Positions 10,495 through 23,802 are shown, counted from the stretch's first letter. The stretch: DNA of 64,000 bases from Blasia pusilla (GCA_050084515.1 CM114272.1:1984001-2048000); one strand, 5' to 3'. The notes: generated by a model not told the origin, from the sequence alone. Translations and numbers: made by a program.

Positions 10495-10622
10495 ATGGGA
10501 GATATTTTGGTACTTCTTATCTCGTTGTTTGGATGCCATGAGTTAGCATGGGATCGTGCGTGTTTGTGTGTATGTTTGTCGACAACGATGTATGTTGTGT
10601 AACGATGTGTATGCACACGACA
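10495..10622 (+). repeat. LTR 3'-end fragment of the gypsy element
   Basis: The segment from GAGATATTTTGG to CACACGACA matches the last ~120 bp of the solo LTR at 33344-33915, sharing GGATGCCATGAGTTA and CATGGGATCGTG. The first ~400 bp of that LTR are not found upstream, so either this LTR is deleted internally or the two LTR types share only their 3' part. Confidence 0.75.
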
Positions 10623-13600
10623 CCTTGCTTTCGTGATTAAATATATTAGTTTAATATTTTGTATATTTAATTCATATATATTGTATAACATACATGTATG
10701 CTCGCAAAAAATCCCAAATATCTAAGGTATGTTTAAAAGAGGTCATAGAACCACCAAAATCAAATAACAAGGCATGCCTATAAAAATTATTGTTTCATGA
10801 TAATTAACTCACAAATATGAATTGATATTTCTTAATTTAAGGTCTTTCCTAAAGAAAATTAGGTACTATAGTTGACATCATAAGGACCATGATTAAAAAA
10901 ACCAAAAATTTTCTTTTTAATAATTATCAATAATCTTTCTCTCACAACATCATAAAAACACCTACTACTACAATTAATATTTCTTATACTATTTCTCATA
11001 ATATGATAAAAATTCCCATCTACCATAAGTTTTATTTTTTTATAATATTTCATATATAATGAAAAAATACTCTTTAAGGCAACTAATATTTATTTTCAAT
11101 ACCTCATAATATAAGAAATACCTCTTTCTTATAGCTAATAAAAAATTATAATATTTCTCATAACGTGATTAAAAGGACACGTGGAATCACGTTCTTTTTA
11201 TCGCCTTTTTCTCACGGGCATCGGTACTTTTCCACAATCGTCAAAAAAACCAGCTCCTCGCCACAAACTCATACTTTTAAAAGTGTTCTTACGGAGCCCC
11301 ACCACCATCCTAACTCGGGTCATGTCGGAGGTAGTAAAGGCACCAATGGAGGGCTCTCTGAAGCGCGCTGCCGAGTAGGAACATCGCAACTCGGGTTAGT
11401 TTGACCAGGCCTGGAAACAGGTTCGGCTCCGCTGTGATCTCCGCCTCGGAAAGCTCTGGATTATTTATTTCTTTTTACGTTTGTTAATATTATATAGCTA
11501 TGTGGAGGTTTTCCCACTCCCCTGTCGCGCCTTTATTATTATCGGACGGAGCTCCAACACGGCGTGACTGGGTTCCCAGTTGGCGGCTCGCGTTGATTTA
11601 GTCACGGCTATCTTAATTAGCGCAGGTAACTAGCACACTCCTCATGTCCTGGAAGAAACCACGCAGATGAGTTGCCACATGTGATGGTATGTATGTATGT
11701 ATGGCATGGGGTGGGGTGGGAAAGGGGATGATGTGTTAGGGAGGTGGTGACCATGGCATGGGTAGCCTAGTCGTCCGGAGGAGTCATGACGCATGGGACC
11801 ATATGAGTCATATGGCACGATTTTTTATGTATGTATGGAGCCGAGGGAAGAAGTTCCGTCTGGATACGCAGTTGCGTGCCGTAAAGTGCAAGCGGCTTAC
11901 GGCATGGCGGAGGGGGCGCCCGTCGCCGTCTCTCCACAAGAGAGGATTCAGAGGAAAGAGAGGGGGAAGATCAGAGGAGTATATACCCGAGGGATGCACA
12001 TATATACCTTAGCGGGTGAGCTAAGATGTACCATTCGCTATTCTAGCTAGCCAAATATGCTCTTTAATATTCTTCGTTCTCTCTGTCCGCTTTGTCCTTA
12101 GCGCCCAGGCCTGCGTACCAGCCACCCTGTCCTAGGAGGAGCAGGGGGATCTACAGCCACTCGTCCGTGGACCAATCACAGCTCCGCGCTCTCGGGTCGC
12201 GACTAAACTGGGCCTTGACCGCGACGACATCAAGAAGCCCTATACTTAGCCGGTGATTAGTGGATGCCGGTCAATGGCCCCTGTGGTCCGGAACGACTGC
12301 TAACCGGGTCCTTAGGATTTCCGTTAACGAACGGCCTATTAAGAGTATATGTGGTTACGTTGAAAGCGAGCCGGACTTAACTGGAGACGGTTTTTTTATT
12401 ATTATTATGGTTACTTTTATAATTTAATTAGTGTGGCAGTCCCATATTGGAATACCTGTTACATAATCATAAATAAATAGTCTTGTTGCATAAGGTTTCT
12501 ATTTAGAGTTAGTTGTTGGATTAGGGTTGAGAAGTTGACATGTAAAATACTTCTCTTTTTTTCCCCTTCTTTTTCATTTCGAAAGGGAAAAAACAATGAG
12601 CTTCGCAAAAAATGCTTGATGGAAAACCCGTCGGAGATACAAAAGAGGGTGGCATAGAGAGCCAAAAACCCGCCGGCCTTAAAAAGAAAGAAGGGGGCTT
12701 CACTCCTAATTGACCAAACTCACCAACAACAATACTTTGTGGAGCATAAGGTTTGCTCCAAGGAAACTTGTTAATTAACGGGGAGCTTACTTTAGGATTT
12801 GGACAACCTAATGTAATTGTTTGTACTAGTTGAAGATTATAGATTTGTTATTACACACCTAAATGCTCTAGCATGCCCGAACCACCAAAAATTTCCAACT
12901 TGCATATTTGTGATATGATGTACAGTGAGTAGTGATACATTGAAATAGTGTGCTCTGTGGAAAGTTATGCACGTCATCGATATCCAGGAGAGTAGATAGT
13001 AACCAATTGCATAAGACTGCACGTGACAAGCATAACTTTCAACTTTTCTAAAGTAGAGCAGGCATGTAGTGGCCGCAAGTGCTTGCTTCTATTGTGTACA
13101 AATTGTGCTCACGAAACCAAGAATGAAAATAATGTAGAGGAGATACAATGTGGAAGTGTGGATGAAATGCAAATTATGTTAACAATCAAAATATATTGAA
13201 GAGTTTTTTGTGAAAAGACATAAAATTGACAAAAAATCTTATTGGCAGGAGGCATATGAGGTGTTAGTAAGGAACTGAAAGTGCCAAAATTACAAAGAAG
13301 TGGGTGTCATAAATCAAAGGCGGAGTGTAAGCGAAAATTCTCCCAATGGCAAGAATGCTAACTCTAGAAGACTGCAAGAACATTATGTAAACGAATGAAA
13401 CTCAAAAATCAAATGATGCTAGTGCCAACACTCCAATTAGACTGAAAGGCATAACACCATATAATGGTCGAGCAACTACGTGTGACAATCGATAGGAAGA
13501 GAATGATTACAATGTATATTAAGGTGAGGTACTATGATTGCCGTATTCAGATCATATGCATTGGCTGAACTCTCAACAAACATAATCGTCATTCGGCTAC

Positions 13601-14900
13601 AAATGTGCATTTCAGCCATCTGCAAAGATTTATACTCTATCCCACTACTGCTTGAAGCGGTGCTTCATGACATGTTGTTATAGTTCAAAATTATTTTCTG
13701 AGAAAGAAACTATGCGTTGAATGTAAAACAGTAGCGAAACCAAACTAGATGGGGGCAGTGTCTCGATTCTTGCCTAATGCTAACTCAAACTTAAAATTTT
13801 GTAAAGTTGCTAAAATTTCTGACGTGATCGATGTGTCTGCTTCAAGAATTGCTAGTAAGTTTCTTGCAGATGTCTATAAATCTTTCAATTGTGCCTCAAT
13901 GCTCATCAACCTTCCGCACACTCTAACCTAACTTCTCTGTGCTTGATCAAGATCATGTTGCCATCGCTTTCTTAGAGGTGTTTCAACTGGCAACGAGGGA
14001 GGACTAGCATCTTGAAGGCCCTCTTGCGCATCAATGCTCTGATTGACATGGTGACAAGATTTCTCATTTGATTGCTCAGCGTGGCTAAAGTGAGTAGTTT
14101 GGAAGTGCAATTAACACATTTAGACATCTACAACAATTTCTACGATCATTCCAGCCAACATGATAATCTCCAATAGCAACCATCAAGTAGAATTGTAAAG
14201 CATTGAAAAGTGGGACAGAGCTAATCCAAAAAAGATGAACACATTGAAGAGTACCTTGCAACAAGAAGACATCATTGACAAAGTGAAGAGTAGATACAAT
14301 TCCATCTGAATAAAAAGTGAGCACGAAATAGAGCACGAAGTTGTGTAGGAGTATATATGGAAACGAAAATGAATAGGTTTTCGACCCTTTGAGTCTTTTT
14401 ATAAGACAATTTAGGGCTTTTTTTGATGTATGAATGGAAAAGATGTAATCTCTGCTAACTGCAATGATCATGAAAGTGCTTTTGATTGAAGTACATATTG
14501 CTACACATACGTGTGATGGTTAGAATAACTTATTGATATTAAAATATGATGGGGTTTGGGGAACCCCTCCTATGGTGCCGACACGTAGCCTTTTTTAAGC
14601 CTTCCCGTGTTGACACATGTAAAGGGCCCAAAGGTAGGATTGGTTAAAATGCTAAACTAAGTATTAAACTCAACAATTTTTTCACCTACGTAGTGTGCGG
14701 ATTGTATACTAGTAACTTATTGATGGGCAAATAACATTTGCTACATCGAATAAAAATAGAGTTGATGCAACCAAACAAAATTTGATCCATGGAACAAGTA
14801 TGTATTTCGAATGCAATCTTTGTTGTCAAATTCGATAATACACAAAAAAGAGACCAATTCTTCCTTACTATCTTTTGCCACAATATTGTAGCAAGACTGC
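10623..14900. other. Intergenic stretch, no gene recognised
   Basis: 10623-11160 is strongly AT-rich. 11160-12370 is GC-richer, with short open frames and no recognisable domain; it holds a short (GTAT)n tract near 11690 and GGGGT repeats near 11710. 12370-14900 is AT-rich and lacks long frames. Nothing else can be supported here. Confidence 0.4.
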
Positions 14901-15106
14901 GCTTACTACATCCAGTGATGAAAACTAGGGTTGGTAAGAGATCTCCTTTTTTACTTAAAACTCTCGCTGCCTCTTAGTAGATGATAGAAAATATGTCGAC
15001 AAGGCTAACCTTTTTTACGTTGAGCTAAGCTTTCCCATCGGAGTGTTATTGGGTGAACAGTTAGCAGAATCCTACTTGCTCCCAGAAGAAAGGTCCTCTA
15101 AGTCAT

Positions 15107-15728
15107 CTAAATTGAGGATACTAGAAGGTGCACATTAGGCTGTACATACAATAGCAATCCATTCTTCTTTGCCTCGTGCATTTTCTTGATCAAAATCATA
15201 GTGGGAGCAAAAGTCAAGTCTCTAACTACTTCTATGGATACTTCAAAAAGATGTCTAAGTTTTTTTAATTGAGAAAGGCTGATACTTCCCATGATCGAGC
15301 TAAGTTCCTTAGCTGCTTGTGTCTTTGTTAATTTATGCTTATTGAATTCAATCCCTTTCAACATCCAAGCTTCCTTCTAAATGCTTGGATAACAAAAACC
15401 ACATTGAACTTATTATGCAAAATTGTGAATACAAACATTAAAGGAATCAATAAAATTGTAAATGATGCCTACCAGTTGCTAGTGGTGGATTGTGGTCATC
15501 TTTGAACATTAATATGACATCCCAAAATTTATAGTCGCCTTTCATCTTGAAAATCCCTTGTTTGGTGATACTATCTTGACATGTGTTTGGGAGAATTCCC
15601 ATATTTTTACCATACCTTATATGTAGTAATAATGGTTTTGTGAACACAACTCGTTGAGGCTTTGTGTCTCTAGGTATTTCTTGCAAGAGTAACTTTGCAA
15701 ACTCACCGCTTAATGTTGGGCTCTGCAA
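15107..15728 (-). other. Unidentified coding-like segments downstream of the helicase
   Basis: Two open stretches on the minus strand (15728-15447 and 15364-15107) read like real protein: one contains QEIPRDTKPQRVVFTKPLLL, the other FNKHKLTKTQAAKELSSIMG and SLSQLKKLRHLFEVSIEVV. I do not recognise the family. A possible splice acceptor (TTTAG before AAGGAAGCTTGG) precedes the second, but the phases I tried do not join the two. They lie on the 3' side of the Helitron helicase, so they could be a captured gene fragment or a diverged part of the element. Confidence 0.35.
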
Positions 15729-16248
15729 GAAGACACAAAGAGATATCAGTATATATTCAAATTTTTATGTAAGTATGAATAGATATTGGGCAATGACTTT
15801 CAAATGAACTAGTACTTGGCAAGTTGCAGTCGATGTGACTAAAGATTTTCTAACACTGGCTGAAAGACGCTTGAGAGCGGACTTCTAAAAATAAGTTGTT
15901 GAAGATGGAATGTCCGTTTTAGTGAAATTACCTTGGTGTTGCATAGCATCACCTCCATACATACTAGAAAGTGGATTAGACTTTTCATTATCATCAAAGA
16001 AATAAAGTGGAAGTACTAGTGACTTTTCATTATTGGTCATCGTAGAAATCTAGAATGAATAGAAATACTGTGAGGATTCAAATGTTGCATTCCAACTCTT
16101 GACCATGGACCAAAAAATCTAGCAGTAGCAGCTTTCCTAATATTTCCAAATTTTTCCTACACGAGATTCTCGATAGCATATAATATGTCAGACCATATGT
16201 GAAAGCACTCTTCAATACAACAAGGCACTTGACAACAATTATGCTGCC

Positions 16249-17333
16249 TTATGACTTATGGGCAGTGATAGTATATGAAAGCATAAGTGGGAATGTACGT
16301 TTGTAGAATTTAGTTCGGTTTTTTGTACAAATGCATTTTGTAATAAATCTATTAACTTTTACTAAAGTATTGTTGGATGATAAGTGAACTATGATAGTTT
16401 TTATAGTAGCATTATGCAATAATACTTCTTTTACAAAGCCAATGCAACCGTTTGCTGCACCCTTACTCACATTCAAGTTTGCAGTTAATACTACCTTACA
16501 ACCTAGTGCTAAAAAAAGGTATCTAATGAAAATCACCTTCATCAATCCAATGCTGCAAACTTGCTACATCACAAGCATCCGAATCTATAGACACAGATAT
16601 GATGTTGGCTTCACCAAAAAAATGTCTCCAACATATAGTGTTGAAAAATTTTACATCAATTGTATGGGAACAACTAATTTTCATTTCACTGCTTATAAAG
16701 TCTAAAGCTTGGTTAGATGTTACAAATCATTCACCTACATAAAAGTCAATATCACTCTGAGAGGGCAATCCAACACGGATGGAGTTAAGAAAATTAAAAA
16801 ATGAAGTATCAACGACATGCCTCATGGGTGTAGTAAGATTATACTTCCTCATCATGGTCCAAAAAGGAGATGATGATATGTGACAGCCTCTGCATGTGCT
16901 AACAGATGAGTGATTACGTATTGGAGGAAGTTGATAGAGGTCACCAAGTAAAATTACTACTTTTGTGCCAAATGGGTTGAGACAAGATGTGGGAGAGATG
17001 TCATTCAGACGCATTGCGACTATTTATGATAGTTTTGGTGTCATCATCGAACATTCATCTATCACAATAATATGTGTGGATTTAATATTCTGAAAAGTAT
17101 CAATAGTTGATGATAGACATGGCGAATTACCCTTAATTGGAATATTGAATGCAAAGTAGAGGGTAGTGGCTAAAGGATTTAGTCTAACTACATCAACACT
17201 TGTGGTAGCAATTAACATAACTTTCAATCCTAGTTGGGTCCAATAACTTGCCATAAAATTCATGAAATAAGACTTTCCTATATCAGGTGGTCCACTTATC
17301 AAATGGAAGTTGAGCTTTGGTGTTTTTAACATT
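16249..17333 (-). pseudogene. PIF1-like DNA helicase of the Helitron
   Basis: SF1 helicase motifs appear in order on the minus strand: Walker A GPPDIGKS (17270-17293; the usual GTGKS is changed to DIGKS), Walker B VIDECSMM (about 17042-17069), motif III GDLYQLPP (about 16925-16950), the KGAANGCIGFV block (about 16440-16480), and TITAHKS (about 16250-16271), the motif VI core, directly followed by a stop. The segments lie in different frames with intervening stops, so the gene is dead. In Helitrons this domain unwinds the donor strand during transposition. Confidence 0.85.
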
Positions 17334-17939
17334 TTTCGTGCGCATACATATTTCTTTCACCGAACATACATACAAATACGCACGATCCCATGCTAACTCA
17401 TGGCATCCAAACAACGAGACGAGAAGTAACAAAATATCTCCAATAAATCGTTCAAATCTCACACCAAGCTCTCCATGGTGTGCATTCTCTCTCATGTCAA
17501 ACCAAACCGATTCTCCTAATGAGAGGCTTGGATTCCATACACAAGGCAAGGAGGACCATAGGTCCGCCGCCTCATGCCAAGAGGTTCAACAAAGAGAGAA
17601 TGAGCTCTCAAGCTCTCTCTATTGGAGGTATACCCCCTTCCCTATCCCAAGCTCTCTCCTGCGTAACCTATGCTTGCAGGTCATCTCTCTGGCTCTTGAC
17701 CTATTGTAGCGGGTCAAGGGCCACTTCCTAAAGTGGAAAATCAAATATACTCCATATGGAAGCTTACTCAAAATAGTAAGTTCTCTATATGGTTCTAAAT
17801 GAGTCGAAATGAAGGGGAAACCTGCTCTCTCAGGTTATCCGTGGCCTCAACAAGTCATCCTTGACCTCTTGAGGCTGTCCTCCAGTATCCCCAAGGGCGC
17901 TCGACTAGATCTTGCTAATCTATCCTAAAATACATTACA
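17334..17939 (-). mobile_element. Solo LTR of the gypsy-linked family, nested in the Helitron
   Basis: Read on the minus strand it begins TGTAATG (TGTCACG in the copy at 33344) and ends CGCACGAAA (CGCACGACA in that copy), about 606 bp. The whole LTR is present, including the 3' part with the CATGAGTTAGCATGGGATCG block. Flanking tetranucleotides read TATG and AATG on the element strand, an imperfect target duplication. It splits the Helitron between the Rep side and the helicase Walker A, so the Helitron is older than this insertion. Confidence 0.85.
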
Positions 17940-17957
17940 CATAAAAAACATACCAAA

Positions 17958-20581
17958 CTAGTCTCTATTCAAATTCAATGGTGAGAATGTCTTCATACAA
18001 GCACTAAAAGGGACTAACTTTTGACGATGTTGAGTGGATATGTGAATAGGGTAGAGCGTCATATCTTCTTGCGTACGTAGAGCATCATTCAACAAGACAT
18101 CCAACCTATTTATTGTTTCCGCAACATGTATTGAACTCCATATGTTCTTTGTTGCATACCCGTTAATAAGGTCATGTATATCGTCTATAGTACTTATCAA
18201 TTGTCTATGTATGCATTCATGTAAGTAAGTCCATCCCTTGCTACATATTTTTTGAAGCTCTGATTCTGATCTAAACACTACTATTGATAAAAGTAAATTG
18301 TAGAAAAATTCTTCATAGTAGTGAATAGGGTTGTAGTTTGTAAATCGTACAAACTTTGATGCCTTGTAAACATAATTTCCAATAGAATTCATACCAACAA
18401 AATTGCTTCTGACTTTTTCATTTTTTACTACATCGTAGTTATCCCAATAATTTGTGAATGTTATGTGTGATAAGTTAGTTGGCCTATGGCAGTACACCTT
18501 GACAAGAGATATACAAACAAATAATGACTTTCTATAAAGAGATGTCCTCCTAGAAGGAGGGCTTGAGTCTGCATAAGTTACTAAATTAGAGTGTCTTTTA
18601 ATGGGGATTTGTAGAGATGACAATGTTGCTTTTGTTAAACAGATGGATCTATTTAATATTGCACTAGACACTAATTTAAGTTGGATATCCTCTAAACCTT
18701 CTGAACCAAGATTCAATGTTGTTTCTATATCAACGTTTAGTTTACCAAGTGGTTCACTTTTAGTGCGCATGTTATGAGATAAAAAGACCAATCAATTTTA
18801 GTTATACATCGTAAATTCATGTATGATCCCCAAAGAAGCAGAACAATTGGGTGGTAAGGAACAACATTCCTATCTAGCCAAGATGGCCTATAGTATTTCC
18901 ATTTTTGACTAATTAGGTTTATTGAAGGAGCTAAATGCGTATTCATTTCAGTTGGGAAATTGAAAAAATGGGGCATGCCCCACTTGTTAATAATAGCTTT
19001 AAGGTCCTTTACGTGCATCCTATGCCAACTTGGGTTGCCTGAAATTTGAGGGATAATTGAATGTTTTGCTAAGTTTTCATACAGTTCATCTTCAAATATC
19101 TATGGATTAGTAACACAAAGTGTCTCCATATCCTTGTTGAGAATGCAAGATCTTGTTGATGTGGCAAGTGCTATTGATTGCTTGAGCTTATACATTAAAA
19201 GCATATAAGGTTTATATAGTGTAAATACTGGAAATATTCGATTAGCTCGTCCTTTCGTATAGTCTGCGAAGGAAACTCCGCCCTTGGAAAATCAACGAAG
19301 GAAGAGAAATAAAAATGGAAACATGTTGGTTTCAAAATTCAACCTCGTATCATCTGATAAACCATTGAAGCTGGTCATGAGGCTAGTACATAGAGACAAT
19401 CTACGTATACAATACATATTGTCACTTTCAAAAATATCTCATGATTTTTTTTCCTCATAGGGACTGAATGCTATACATCATGAATGATATTCAATTCATA
19501 TCTACAAGGATAAATGTTCATTGTGTGTGTTACTAGACCTTTGTCTTGTGAAGCTTTTAGAATTCTGTCAACAGATTGGGAAGGTAAAATAACAAGTCCA
19601 TAAGAAGGACTTGGAAATTCTATGAGTGTCAAATAGTCCTTGAACAAAGGATTCACATCCATATTCACTAGCATTATATTGTGGACTTGACGGTAGATTG
19701 TAGCCACATTTGCACATTTATAAGAACTCATATTCCACTTCACTAAAGGACAATCTAAAAGAGACTCCACAGTGAAGGAAACTTGATGGAATCCATTGTA
19801 TTTTGTTGTTATTCTAGTACGTGAATTTACAATGGATTAAAGCTGTAAATACAAGGGATTACAAGATAAAATGTCTTGTATACATGCGAGTGTCATATAT
19901 ACATCAAATGCATAACTCTGGCCACTCGATCTACTTCTATTGCACTCGTAGTGATATCTAGGTTATGGCATAATGTATTGTAACATAAATGCAATACAAA
20001 GCGCACAAGGTGGATATGTTTGTGAATTGACTCGGTCAAAATGAAGACATGAAGAGTTGCCTAGACGAAAAAATCCACAAAATCCACAACATTGCATATT
20101 TTCTACGAAAGAATGACACAGTGACCTCCACTGTTGTAAGAGAACGCTAATGTTAAACCAAAAGGGAGAATTTGGTATTCTCCGTAAATTTCTCATCTAA
20201 TCTATGCAATAGCCATCTTCCGTCGTAGGCTGATGTTGTGTCTACAACTACGGGCAAGTATTGATATTTGGAGGCTTGGACAAACCTTGAATTCACAATG
20301 CAAACACGATTCAAAACAGTAGTCCAGCAACTGCTTGGACTGCCCCTGGTACAAAAAAAAGAAGCAATGTTTGAGATGATTGGAAATTTTGTTATAGAAA
20401 ATTTAGAGGAATACAAACAAAGGTAGTATAGAATGGAGGGCGTGAAAAATTTATAATGTAACAATTTCGAGACTAATGTTGAACAGAAAGAAAAAAAATA
20501 CATTGCTGAAATATTTCTATGTTCAATTGTGTGCAACAAGCACCCAAATTTTTTGAGATTCCAAACTAGAGTTTGAAACAC
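17958..20581 (-). pseudogene. Rep-side segments of the Helitron
   Basis: On the minus strand, 19018-18737 includes WGMPHFFNFPTEMNTHL and the block CITKIDWSFYLI, and 18791-17958 includes the block VRFTNYNPIHYYEEFFYN, which in Helitrons lies between the HUH replication initiator and the helicase. Upstream, 20196-19963 has a Cys-rich stretch (CCGFCGFF...CALC). I did not see an intact HUH pair or catalytic tyrosines, so the nuclease cannot be confirmed. Many stops and frame changes show decay. Confidence 0.6.
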
Positions 20582-23500
20582 TACGGAAGACTCCTAGAGA
20601 CTTGAGTGAGCAGAGGAATTTTCAGAGGAACTTTTTTTTTTAATAAACTACTTGCATATGGATGATTAGAGCAAAGATCCTTCAAACCTTAGTGCATGAA
20701 CCCGATCATCATTTTAAAGTGATGAATTCTAGAGTGAAAAAAATTGGTCATGGGTGTAGGTAGATCACATAAGTATACTAAATAGGAGGTTGCGTAGTAA
20801 GCCGTGTGGACTTGGATCTGTATTGCGCGGTGCTCCACAACTTTGTATGAATATGTGAGGAAAAGGAAACAATAATAATGATTGGATAACTAGATGAAAC
20901 AACACATAATAAAGATAGGTTGTTGAAAGGAGCACCATAAATGCCAATTAGACGTAGTGCTTAAGAATATAGGTATTGGTTGGAATTCCTTACTTACAAA
21001 ATTGGAAACAATCTGAAGCGGTTTGTGTTGTAGTGGTTGTGGTTGATAATGCCACTTTGGACTATTTAGATTTTTTAATGATGCATTCCTATTAATTTTC
21101 AAAAATTGACCCTACGAGCAACCTACCACCGCACACTGTGTAGTGGTACTATACAACCTATTAAGCCATTCGGATTGGTAGGTCGCAGTTTCTAATGGCA
21201 TGGTGACAAGAACTACAAAGAACTAGAGACATTTAAGGCTTGTTTATTACCTTGCAAATTTTCGGTCGAGCATTACGTTAAACGACCTACCGCGATATGA
21301 AATTACATACTACGAAATAAAAATGGCATGCTACAATCCAAATGTAATCATTACAGACATTTATAATGATAGACTTCAAACCATCAAACGGACGTTCTAA
21401 TGTAGAGTAAGGCTCGAATATGTGCATATGTTATACCACAGATGAATAGACAGAGAAGAAATAGCACTAGTGTGTTCGACTTGCACACTGTTCAACATCA
21501 CACGCAAAATATCATACTAAAAAGAGGATTGTATCCATTAAGTCTAACGGCGGCCACCGCCGTCGACATGACAACAAGTATTCAGTATGAACTCGCGTAG
21601 CATGTACAGAGGGTTGGCAAGTGAGCGGAAAGCCTAACCCTAGAGACACTTCGTGAATTGTATTGGTCCACGTCACTTTAGGAACTTGCTGAAGTACTTT
21701 GGTGTAGTCCTGCACGCCCCCGGAGGGACGTGCAAGACTACATCTGTTCCGCAAACTTAAGGCTTTTAAGCTAGGGCCATAATAAGACGTACACTTGAGA
21801 AAAATATTTATTTCTAAGATTATGGGAATTTTTTTCGATGAATGGGATATGAAACTAGGGCGCAAGCTTTTGAGAGAGGTGAAAAGAAAGTAATTATCAA
21901 ACATGTGTGTAGGACATGTAGATAGGCTAGATAGAGAGAAAAAAACCACGAAAACTTGTAGGGTTCGTAGCTAATGTGGTGGCCCCATAAAATTTGCAAA
22001 GGGTTTGGAATGGTTGCATTATAAGTATTAAGGCATGTGATAAATAAGAAACCATCATGCTGTCCTTTGAAAGGAAGGGGGGGGGGGGAATAATTATTGA
22101 ACATGTGTAGAGAGCACATGGATAGGCTAGATGGAGAGAAATAAAAATGACGAGTGCTTGTAGGGGTTGTAGCTTGTAACCATACCAAATGAAGGAAACT
22201 TGAAACTCTAGTTTTTCACTTTTCTTCTTATGTACAAATACTAAGATCATAAATTATGCATATGCTCATAAATTTATTTTATGTTTCAAATAATGGTATT
22301 GAGCGAGTGTATAGGAAATCATTGTGTACTTCAAATCACAAATCATCATGTTCATCTTTAGACATAGCATGTCAAACAATGTCCATAGAGAACCACGTTC
22401 ATATCACAATTTGCTACAAAACTCTTTTAGTCCCCTTATTTGTTTTCTTATTAAGTTCTCCAACTCCCTTTTTAAATGCTTGGAGTCTTTCTTCTTCCTA
22501 TTTTGTAGGAGATTAGCTTTCATATTAACCTCGAGACTAATGTAGTGAACCTAAGGGAATATAGTTTTTTGATTTGGGCTAAATATGGTAATTTATGTTT
22601 TTTGCTCCATCCTCTAAAATAAGAGAGGCTCTAAGAGTCAATCGATATATTTAGGGCCATAAATGTTTAGATAGGAAAGAAATGTGGAAAATGAGAACTC
22701 GATGTATTGACAATATAAACAATACAAAACAAATTAATGGAAATGGAACCAACACCAAAAGGATCTGTGGCAATAATGTTTGCTATAGCTTGAGCACTCC
22801 TTTAGAAGTCCATTGATTTTGACATGAAGAACGTCTTATATACTTTATCTATCATTGGAATACCATTCTTCGAATGAAAAGTTTCACTAGACTATAAGAA
22901 ATGCCTCTAATTACTCAAATAGACATAATTTGTAGTTGAGCTTAGACGATCTTATCGGAGACGCCAGTCATTAAGATTTATATGTTGACATTCTCCGATA
23001 TGGAAAGGTGACTCTTGATACATGACTTGTGTGCCTAAGTTACGTACGATGCACTTGGTGAGAGTAGGGCATATACCCTTTGAGACAGGATCTTGGAACT
23101 TATTCTCTCGTTATTGAACTTGTTTACATGTAGACGCCTGATTTTTTTGCAATCAAATGGATTCAAATTTTTTCACCATAAGAGTGAATTATGTTTAATT
23201 TTAATAAATTTTTTAATGAAAAATCAAGAATGGAAATATTTTAATAGAAAATATGGGCAGATATTATTATATATTAAAAATCCATGAACCTCTTCATACG
23301 TCACGTCATAAACTTCGAATAAGATCAAATGATTGCAAATCAAAGCTCGATAAATATGTATATAAACATAAATACACACATCTTTACACATAGATGCATT
23401 TTAAATAAATAATAATAATATTTAATAATCAAGCCTCAACTAAAAGAATCGTTTATTTTATTAAAAAAATCCATTTTATCATAAACTTCAAAAGAGGACA

Positions 23501-23690
23501 AAGAAAATTAATATTAAACTATTATTCAGTTATATAAGTGAAATAAATAAAACAAAGCTCTATAAGATATTCTAAAACTTCACATATCGCCTCATTAATG
23601 TGAGTGACGGCGAAAGGCTTATGTTACTTCGGCCTCGAGTTCGTGGAAATTCCTCGGCATTAGGGCCGTCCCTTAGTTTTTAGTGTACGC
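20582..23690. other. AT-rich intergenic stretch with a diverged duplication and poly-G
   Basis: No gene is recognised. Two diverged copies of a ~190-bp unit lie at about 21830-22000 and 22040-22185, sharing CATGTGTRKAGRR...ACATG.AGATAGGCTAGAT and AGAGAGAAA. A run of 12 G occurs at 22077-22088 inside the second copy. The rest is AT-rich and without open frames of note. Confidence 0.5.
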
Positions 23691-23802
23691 CGGTTAGGGT
23701 GGTTGGCTGCGGCAGAGGACTGGCCCCCAGGCGCCGCGAATCAGAAGAGCGTAGGTCCGACGGCTCGGATCGTGTCAATTGTTTGAAGCACTTGAGGACG
23801 TG

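Larger units (their letters stand above)
3795..10622 (+). mobile_element. Decayed Ty3/gypsy LTR retrotransposon
   Basis: Domains appear in the order gag (4039-4398), CCHC zinc knuckle (4609-4650), reverse transcriptase and RNase H (about 7890-9230), integrase zinc-binding region and start of the catalytic core (about 9541-9880), integrase C-terminal part and PHD finger (9881-10314), then an LTR 3' end finishing at 10622 with CACGACA. RT before RNase H before integrase is the Ty3/gypsy order. The reading frame is broken by many stops and shifts, the second catalytic Asp of the RT is changed, and most of the integrase core is gone, so the copy cannot move on its own. A probable second insertion (6188-7856) separates gag from RT. 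The 5' limit is uncertain; the element may extend back to the LTR copy at 1544. Confidence 0.85.
14990..20581 (-). mobile_element. Decayed autonomous Helitron (Rep/helicase), minus strand
   Basis: Read on the minus strand, Rep-side segments (20581 to 17958) are followed by a PIF1-like helicase (17333 to about 16249), the RepHel order of Helitrons. All parts are broken by stops and shifts. Conserved stretches include CITKIDWSFYL (about 18800), VRFTNYNPIHYYEEFFYNLLL (about 18300), the Walker A GPPDIGKS and the Walker B VIDECSMM. A gypsy-family LTR (17334-17939) is inserted just before Walker A. Neither end of the Helitron was identified, so the limits are approximate. Helitrons move as rolling-circle single strands and often capture host exons. 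Confidence 0.8.
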
